NCBI GenBank assembly: GCA_951799425.1
Contig: OX637406.1
Span: 26,468,390 to 26,532,389, forward strand
Reading direction: 5' to 3'
Source: Ilex aquifolium
Lineage: Eukaryota > Streptophyta > Magnoliopsida > Aquifoliales > Aquifoliaceae
Length of the DNA: 64,000 nt
A program made the position numbers and the translations under genes. Under the pieces are notes generated by a model. The model was given only the letters and a program-made list of their open reading frames with translations, ran no database searches and was not told the origin of the DNA. This document shows positions 57,497 to 64,000 of the stretch, piece after piece. Within the stretch, counting starts at the first letter, position 1. Each line of letters begins with the position of its first letter.

Positions 57497-60400
57497 ATAG
57501 TGAAAAATCATCCTGAAATTTATGAGCTTTTTAAGCAAGTAAATATCAACATCCCACTTCTGGATGCAATCAAACAAGTCCCGTCTTATGCCAAGTTTCT
57601 AAAAGACTTGTGCACAGTCAAAAGAAGCCAGAATGTCCAAAAAAGAGCTTTCCTAACGGAACAAGCTAGTGCTCTTCTCCAACAGAAAACCCTTCCAAAA
57701 TACAAAGACTCAGGGTGTCCGACTGTCTCATGTATCATTGGGAACTTCAGAATTGAACAAGCTTTGTTAGACCTTGGAGCCAGCGTTAATCTGTTACCCT
57801 ACTCTGTCTATCAGCAGTTGGGTTTGGGTGAACTTAAACCCATTTGTGTCACACTCCAGTTGGCTGACAGATTTGTCAAAACCCCCAGAGGGATTGTTGA
57901 AGATGTGCTTGTCCAAGTAGATAGTTTTGTCTTCCCTGTTGACTTCATTGTTCTGGATACTCAACCAGCAATAAATTCGGAGAACCAAATTTCAGTCATT
58001 CTTGGTCGACCATTCTGAGCAACTTCCAATGCTTTAATCAATTGCAGGAATGGAGTCATGAAATTAACTTTTGGGAATATGACTCTCGAAATGAACATTT
58101 TCAATATTGCTAAACATCCAGAAGAGGAAAAGGAAGAAAGGGAAGTAAACTCCATAGAATCTTTGATACAGGAACATCTGGATGATACATTCTGTGAGGA
58201 TCCCACTGAATCATCTCTGTTAGAACTCATCTTATCAGAAATAACAGATGATGACCCAAATCCCCCAAGTGACCCTACTCATACTGTTGAGACCTGGGCA
58301 CTCAAATTCGAAGAAATTTCACCAAGTGGCACAAAGCCAGTCTCATAAAGTGTTAACCCACCAAAGCCTGAATTTAAACCTCTCCCATCTGACCTCAAAT
58401 ATGCATTCTTAGGAGAGAATGAGTCATATCCAGTGGTAATTTCATCTAAACTCACAGACTTGCAAGAGTCTAAATTGCTTGAAGTTCTTCGAAGTCATAA
58501 AAGTACCATTGGATGGACCATCGCTGACTTGAAAGGTATAAGCCCGTTAATCTGCAATCATGCCATATACCTTGAAGAGGATTCAAAACCCTCTCGTCAA
58601 ATGCAGCGACGACTGAACCCTCACATGAAGGAAGTTGTGAGAATTGAGGTACTCAAACTCTTGGATGCAGGGATAATCTTCCCTATCTCAAATAGTAAAT
58701 GGGTCAGTCCAACCCAAGTTGTGCCAAAAAAATCTGGGGTCACAGTGGTAAAAAATGATGCAAATGAACTAGTACCAACTCGAGTCGTCACAGGATGACG
58801 AATGTGCATTGATTATCGAAAACTCAATTTGGTCACTAGAAAAGATCATTTTCCCCTCCCATTTCTTGACCAAGTTCTGGAGAGAATTGCAGGCCATGCA
58901 TTTTACTGTTTCTTAGATGGGTATCCAGGGTATAACCAAATTGAGATAGCCTTAGATGATCAGGAGAAAACAACCTTCACATGCCCCTTTGACACCTTTG
59001 CATTCAAAAGGATGCCATTTGGACTTTGTAACGCTCCTGCAACATTCCAAAGATGTATGCTAAGCTTGTTCAGTGATATGGTTGAAACATTTTTGGAAGT
59101 ATTTATGGATGACTTCTCTGTCTATGGTGATTCCTTCGATTTGTGTTTAACCAATCTGGAGAAAGTACTGATCAGATGTAAGGAAGCCAACCTAGTGCTC
59201 AATTGGGAAAAATGCCATTTTATGGTAACACAGGGCATTGTTCTTGGTCACATCGTGTCGTCTGAAGGCATGAAAGTTGACAAGGTGAAAATTGATTTGA
59301 TTGGAAATTTGCCTGCCCCTAAGACTGTAAAGGATGTTCGATCATTCCTAGGACATGCAGGGTTTTACAGGAGATTCATAAAAGATTTTAGTACCATAGC
59401 AAAACCAATGTGTCACCTCCTAAGTCAGGATGTAATATTTGATTGGAATGAAGCATGCCAAAAAGCCTTTGATAAGCTAAAAGACATGTTAATTTCTGCA
59501 CCAATAATGCAACCTCCTGACTAGAATCTTCCTTTTGAACTAATGTGTGATGCAAGTGATTTTGTTGTAGGTGCTGTATTGGGACAAAGAAAAGATAAGA
59601 AACCCCATGTGATTTACTATGCAAGCAAAACTTTGAATGATGCCCAAATGAATTATTCAACAACTGAGAAAGAATTGCTTGCTGTAGTTTTTGCACTGGA
59701 AAAATTTCGTTCTTATCTTGTTGGTTCTTCTGTTACTGTATTCACTGACCATGCAGCCCTAAAATTTTTGCTCACAAAGAAGGATGACAAACCAAGACTC
59801 TTGAGATGGATACTTTTGCTCCAAGAGTTTGATCTTGTCATCAAGGACAAGAAAGGTGTCGAGAATGTGGTGGCAGATCATCTGTCCAGACTGACCTATG
59901 AATTCCATGAGGATGGATTGCCAATCAATGAGAAATTCCCCGATGAACAACTGTTCATGATTGATAGGACACCATGGTATGCAGACATTGCTAACTTTCT
60001 TGCTACTGGTACACTCCCTCCATCTTTTACCATGTTGGACAAAAAGAAATTTCTGAGGGAGGTTCGTAACTTCTTTTGGGAGGATCCTTACGTATTCAAG
60101 TACTGTAAAGATCAAATCATAAGACGTTGCATCCCTGCTCATGAAAGTAACCAGGTAATAACATTTTGTCATTCTGAAGCATGCGGTGGCCACTTTTCAT
60201 CAAGAAAAACAGCTGCAAAAATATTGCAGTGTGGATTTTACTGGCCCACACTTTTCAAAGATGTCCATGCCTTTTGTTTAACTTGTGATAGGTGTCAAAG
60301 GTTGGGAAACATTTCTAAAAGAAATATGATGCCATTAAACCCCATTCTGGTAATTGAAATTTTTGACTGTTGGGGCATCGATTTTATGGGACCATTTCCC

Positions 60401-61345
60401 CCTTCCTTTGGCTATCTATACATTTTAGTGGCTGTAGACTATGTATCCAAATGGGTTGAAACAATTCCATGCCGAAACAATGATCACAAAACAGTGATCA
60501 AATTTTTGAAAGAAAATATTTTGTCCTGGTTTGGAATTCCGAAATCAATCATAAGCGATGGGGGTGCTCATTTTTGCAATCGTCCCTTCTGGAATTTAAT
60601 GAAAAAATACTTGATTTTTCACAAAATTGTAACCCCTTATCACCCACAGACCAGTGGACAAGCTGAGTTAGCTAATCGGGAGATCAAATTAATTTTGGAA
60701 AAAACGGTGAATACAGATCGTAAAGATTAGTCATTAAGACTAACCGATGCGCTCTGGGCATACCGAACTGCTTTTAAAACAATTTTGGGCATGTCTCCTT
60801 ATCGATTAGTCTATGGAAAGCCATGTCACTTGCCTGTGGAATTGGAACATAGGGCACACTGGGCCATTAAAGCAATAAATTTTGACTTAGACAAGGCTGG
60901 GCTAACAAGGAAACTTCAGATAAATGAATTGGAGGAATTGAGAAATGAAGCATATGAAAATGCTAAGATTGCTAAAACCAGGATGAAAATTTTTCATGAC
61001 AAACACATTGTGCGGAAATCTTTTGAGCCATCTCAAAAAGTCTTGCTATTTAATTCAAGACTCCGCCTCTTTCCTGGTAAGTTAAAATCAAGATGGACTG
61101 GGCCTTACATTGTCAAAAAGGTGTTTGAACACGGAGCAGTTGAAGTGGAAAACCCAGCAAACGGTAATAATTTTACTGTTAATGGTCAGAGGTTAAAACC
61201 ATTTTTGGAGGATTTTGTTAGAAATGTGGAAACCATTCTTTTAATGGAACCAGAGTACTCCTCCGAAATTCGCGCCTGCCGACACTCCAGTGGATCGGGA
61301 CAGGAAATATCTACTCCAACCCGACCCACTGGGGCGCCTTTATAA
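57497..61345 (+). pseudogene. pol: Element B pol: protease to integrase (six stops, one frame)
   Basis: Same frame as the end of gag. Protease [12 protein letters not shown] is near 57770, reverse transcriptase FMDDFSVYG has its catalytic pair at 59108-59113, RNase H spans 59540-59780, the integrase zinc finger 60165-60300, and the core [15 protein letters not shown] and [12 protein letters not shown] 60365-60690. Stops at 58016, 58346, 58796, 59522 and 60728 (first bases) interrupt it; three replace a conserved Trp. The catalytic residues I checked are intact, so decay is recent compared with element C. Ends at TAA 61345. Confidence 0.9.
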
Positions 61346-61921
61346 GGCGCCCACTTTTTCCCCAGCCGCCGCAGTTGGGCCCCCCCATTTCTTCTTCTTC
61401 TTCTTTTTCTTTTCTTCTTCTTCCTTTTGTTAGTCTTCGAGTCTCTGTTACCCGAGAAAACACCCATGACCACACACTCCACAAACACGATATTTTGCTT
61501 CATGTTTTGCATTTTAATCTTATATTTGCTCACGGGTGTTCTTCTCTTGTTCGCACTCACACATAAGGATTTTCAGCCTACCCGAAATCCAGATCTGCGC
61601 ACAGATGAGTAATTTTTGTGTTTTTATTTGTAGGACTCGGCGGTGAACAGATCTCTACCATTCAACCTCGTCTCCACACTCCATGAACCGGTAAATTCGA
61701 AACATTGGGGACAATGTTCAGTTCAGGTTGGGGGGTATGATCAGTTCATCAGTTCATTAGTTCATGTTTTCGTAAATTTTTAAAATTTTTTATTGTTGTT
61801 GTTAATCATGTTTGAACATTGATTGTATAAATTGATGATTATGCTTATGAATAAACTTCAATCGTCTTTGTGACTGGCAGACGTTAAAGAACCAGATAGT
61901 GAGTCTTAAAATTTAGCAATC
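61346..61921 (+). other. Element B spacer: hairpin, internal polypurine tract, conserved block
   Basis: A pyrimidine-rich TTCTTCTTC stretch at 61386-61430. A seven-pair hairpin AACATTG-GGGA-CAATGTT at 61701-61718 is followed by AGGTTGGGGGGTATG (61725-61739). The 44-nt block shared with D is at 61862-61905. No convincing ORF. Confidence 0.75.
61862..61905 (+). other. 44-nt conserved noncoding block (element B copy)
   Basis: Contains GGCAGACGTTAAAGAACCAG then ATAGTGAGTC. Identical to D over the last 30 bases and different at two positions in the first 14. It contains a possible splice acceptor (TGGCAG) 45-115 bases before the start codons of the zinc-finger ORF. Confidence 0.85.
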
Positions 61922-62332
61922 ATGGATGTAAATCTTTTTTGGTTTAGCCTAGGAGTCCTACGTACTTTTTCATCTGATGTACATACGATCATCATGAGAA
62001 AAGCAAGATTAGTAAGGAAGGCTGAAATCAAAGAAAAACAAGCGAAACCCCTTTTTGGCAGAAGCAGCTTTGCCAAACGCCGTCGTGCAAATAGGCTTGG
62101 TGCCTGTAAACAGTGTGGCAGATTCTTTCACGAAAAAAGGTACAACCAGTGTTCTGAACCAATTTCCGGTCGCGCACTTGATCGATTAGATTGGATAGTG
62201 AATGGGCTGAGTAAGGATTACCCTGATACGCCATGCTATTCCGGTACTGTGCTTAACCGATTTGTGAGAGAGGAAGTTGGGAGAGTTACTGGTTGTCCAT
62301 TTTACACAGACACAGAGGGAGACTCAGATTAG
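61922..62332 (+). CDS. Element B small zinc-finger ORF (carlavirus NABP-like), intact
   Basis: Open from ATG 61922 to TAG 62332 (136 residues); the internal ATG at 61994 matches the start in element D and is the more likely start (112 residues). From the first Met: basic stretch AKRRRANR at residues 51-58; finger with Cys62, Cys65, His70, Cys77 (C-x2-C-x4-H-x6-C); SEPISGRALDRLDW; acidic end TDTEGDSD. D has the same residues in the finger. The order Arg-rich stretch then small finger resembles the cysteine-rich nucleic-acid-binding protein family of carlaviruses and vitiviruses, some members of which suppress RNA silencing or act in the nucleus. Kinship is inferred by eye. The function here is unknown. 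Confidence 0.75.
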   Translation: MDVNLFWFSLGVLRTFSSDVHTIIMRKARLVRKAEIKEKQAKPLFGRSSFAKRRRANRLGACKQCGRFFHEKRYNQCSEPISGRALDRLDWIVNGLSKDYPDTPCYSGTVLNRFVREEVGRVTGCPFYTDTEGDSD

Positions 62333-62601
62333 ATAATTTTCTGTAGGAAATGTGTACTTTTGTTGGGGGAGTGAATGCCAAAGGTCCGAATTTGTTGTAA
62401 AAAGTGTAAAAATCTTTTTGTATAAATTTCTTTTTGACTGAAATGAAAATATGGGCCGAGTAAGGAATACCCCAAAATACCAACCTGAAGCGTGGGTAGG
62501 GGTTCATCCTGAGACGCCTTAGTTTTTGATTTAAATTTGTGTGTTTTGTTTTCTTTGATTGTATATAGTATAGTAGAGAAAAATTTTAATTTTGGTTCAA
62601 C
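62333..62601 (+). other. Element B spacer before the internal promoter
   Basis: AT-rich, noncoding. Nothing recognised apart from short T-runs. Confidence 0.5.
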
Positions 62602-62904
62602 GTTCGAACGCCAGGTAACGTTCGAACGTTGACTGCTTACAGTACTCAGCCTCTGATGAAACTTCTGCTGGAACTTAAAAGTACTGGGAGCTCAGTCCGT
62701 TCGAACGCCAATAGACCGTTCGAACGAGATTAACGTTCGAACGCCAATAGACCGTTCGAACGAAGAGTACTTACAGTACTTTGGCCTCTGACAGAAACTC
62801 AAAAGTACTGGGAGTTCACCACGTTCGAACGCCATACCACGTTCGAACGATCTATTTAAAATCCTTCTACCAACGTTCGAACGTTACAACTCAGGCTATA
62901 AAAG
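62602..62904 (+). promoter_or_regulatory. Internal promoter of B: CGTTCGAACG array and TATA box
   Basis: Nine perfect copies start at 62602, 62620, 62698, 62717, 62734, 62753, 62822, 62840 and 62874, with spacers containing CAGTACT and AAAGTACTGGGAG. TATAAAAG follows at 62897-62904, 13 bases after the last copy. A tenth copy (63110-63119) lies just before the ATG at 63122. Same palindrome as this element's LTR. Confidence 0.85.
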
Positions 62905-63121
62905 CCTGGTTCGTCGTTTTCAGCCAAAATCCCCAAATTCTTTCAAAACCCTAGAACTCATTTTCACTCCACAGACCTCAACTTGCCCTCATTCCCCAAG
63001 AATACCCAAATTCGACCTTCCATAACTCCTCCCCACATCGAAATCATCAATACCAGACCTAGAACCCTAAGTTCCAGCACTTTTCAGGACCCTCCCAAAT
63101 CAAAACCCACGTTCGAACGCC

Positions 63122-64000
63122 ATGCCAAGGATGAAACTCCCTGCCAGGCGTGCTCCACCAGTGAACCAAGACCCAAACATTGTAGAAGAAGTGATTGAAG
63201 AAAGGGAAGGAAGGCAAAGGACAAAGAAATATGATAGGACCAGATTTCCCAATGCCTTAAAGGTTGAAAGGTATAAAATTTTTTACCATAAACATGCAAT
63301 TGTCTGTGAGAGAGATGTTGTGATTGATGACTTTGCTGGGATTGGAATAAGGCAAGAAATGGAGAGGAGGGAGTGGGTCTGGTATTTGAGGAATGGTGGA
63401 GATGCCGTTGTTGACTTGGTGCGGGAGTTTTACTCCAACGCTGAGATCATCAATGGCGCAATCCGGACATATGTTAGGGGTACCCACATTGACGTGGACG
63501 AAGCATATATTGTAGAAATAAGGGAGGAAATACCCCGAGTGCAAAACCCTACCTACCCACCAAAGAAGGATGTAGGAATGAATGTGGTAGAAAAGGAATT
63601 GACGGGGATAGCTGACTTTTCATGGACAGGGAGGAGATTTTTGAAGCAAGGGGAGCTCACCGACAAGTATAAAATGATGAATTTGATTGCGGTGTCTAAC
63701 TTCGCTCCCGTAGGAAGAAAGAATGAGATTTTACCCGACATGGCCCGACTTCTGTATGCCATTGGCAAAGGACATAGCATTGACCTCCCCTCTCTCATCC
63801 TGAGTGAAATGAAGAAGTGGTGTGATGTAAAGAGGAGTGCACTCCCTTTTGCTACTTTGGTGACTGAAATGTGCACAAAGCATGGGGTGAGGGTGAAGCC
63901 CGAGATGGAAATCCAAAAGCTAATGGGGCCACTAAACAGGCTTCCTTCCGGAGAAGCCAAAGTCATAGTGGCGGCCCAGCGGTAAGGCAAGAAGAGCCCT
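63122..64000 (+). pseudogene. Element B third ORF: putative plant transposon protein (partial)
   Basis: ATG 63122 (MPRMKLPARRAPP, basic) opens 287 codons to TAA at 63985. Homologous to the element D protein along its length, with the shared domain LVREFYSNAEI, RGTHIDVDEAYI and LTDKYKMMNLIAV. After about 63937 the similarity to D moves to another frame, so a one-base loss there probably causes the early stop; the window ends before the C-terminus. No membrane segment was seen. Expression from the palindrome promoter immediately upstream is likely. Function unknown. Confidence 0.8.

Larger units (their letters stand above)
53714..64000 (+). mobile_element. Element B: Athila-type retrotransposon, plus strand, 3' end outside
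   Basis: 5' LTR 53714-55676, tRNA-Asp primer site 55683, gag 55794-57496, pol to 61345, hairpin and internal polypurine tract, conserved 44-nt block, zinc-finger ORF 61922-62332, palindrome promoter, third ORF from 63122. The 3' end lies beyond the window. It belongs with D rather than A in gene content (zinc-finger ORF present). Confidence 0.92.

Noticed and set aside
4649..62883. Palindromes as terminal inverted repeats of small DNA transposons or homing endonuclease sites
   Set aside because: They are arrayed with regular short spacers, show no target duplications of their own, and lie at corresponding promoter positions in different elements.
1..64000. Host protein-coding genes between the elements
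   Set aside because: Every junction examined passes directly from one retroelement into another; no exon-like host sequence was recognised.

Overview
This window is plant nuclear DNA made almost entirely of nested LTR retrotransposons. I see no host gene. The evidence for a plant is the combination of Athila-type Ty3 elements (primer binding site for tRNA-Asp, protease motif DLGAS, reverse transcriptase motif F-M-D-D-F-S) with Tekay/Del-type chromoviruses (initiator-tRNA-Met primer site TGGTATCAGAGC, motif [10 protein letters not shown], LTRs starting TGTGACRCCCC or TGTAACACCCC). A large-genome eudicot is likely, but the species cannot be told.

Layout. Tekay-1 (1-6710, minus) is inserted in the pol of a relative, Tekay-2 (6711-12409, minus). 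Tekay-2 abuts an old minus-strand Athila-type element, C, seen as three pieces (12410-14059, 27346-29826, 53621-53713). C was hit by three further insertions: A (14060-27345, plus, complete, target duplication GTTGT), D (29827-53620, duplication CTTGG) and B (53714 to beyond the window, plus). D's LTR was hit by E (31156-44774, minus chromovirus, duplication TTACT). E's 5' LTR was hit by F (38172-42824, an internally deleted Athila relative, duplication GTAGC/GTAGT). The chain C-D-E-F is four levels deep.

The most unusual pattern is a set of CpG-centred palindromes arranged as promoter arrays. A carries GTACCGGTAC, B carries CGTTCGAACG and D carries CCGTCCGGACGG. In each, the same palindrome occurs in the LTR and again upstream of a TATA box that precedes a third ORF after pol. 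F has CTTCCGGAAG in an LTR otherwise homologous to A's, with the spacer CTACTGGAAT kept. Two chromoviruses share palindromes with the Athila elements. This suggests a family-specific recognition code, perhaps read by the element's own third-ORF protein (basic N-terminus, C-terminal coiled coil) or by a host dimer; that part is inference.

Two more items stand out. B and D encode, between pol and the third ORF, a small arginine-rich protein with a C-x2-C-x4-H-x6-C finger resembling the cysteine-rich nucleic-acid-binding proteins of carlavirus-like plant viruses. A 44-nt noncoding block nearby is almost identical in the two. D itself is a chimera: a forward LTR, a copy of a whole tRNA-Asp including CCA, then the element body in inverted orientation, all between perfect target duplications. 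It looks like an aberrant reverse-transcription product that was integrated.

Most coding regions are broken by stops, many explicable as C-to-T or G-to-A changes. A is the best preserved: its 1702-codon pol stretch is open and its LTRs differ at only a dozen or so positions plus repeat-unit changes.
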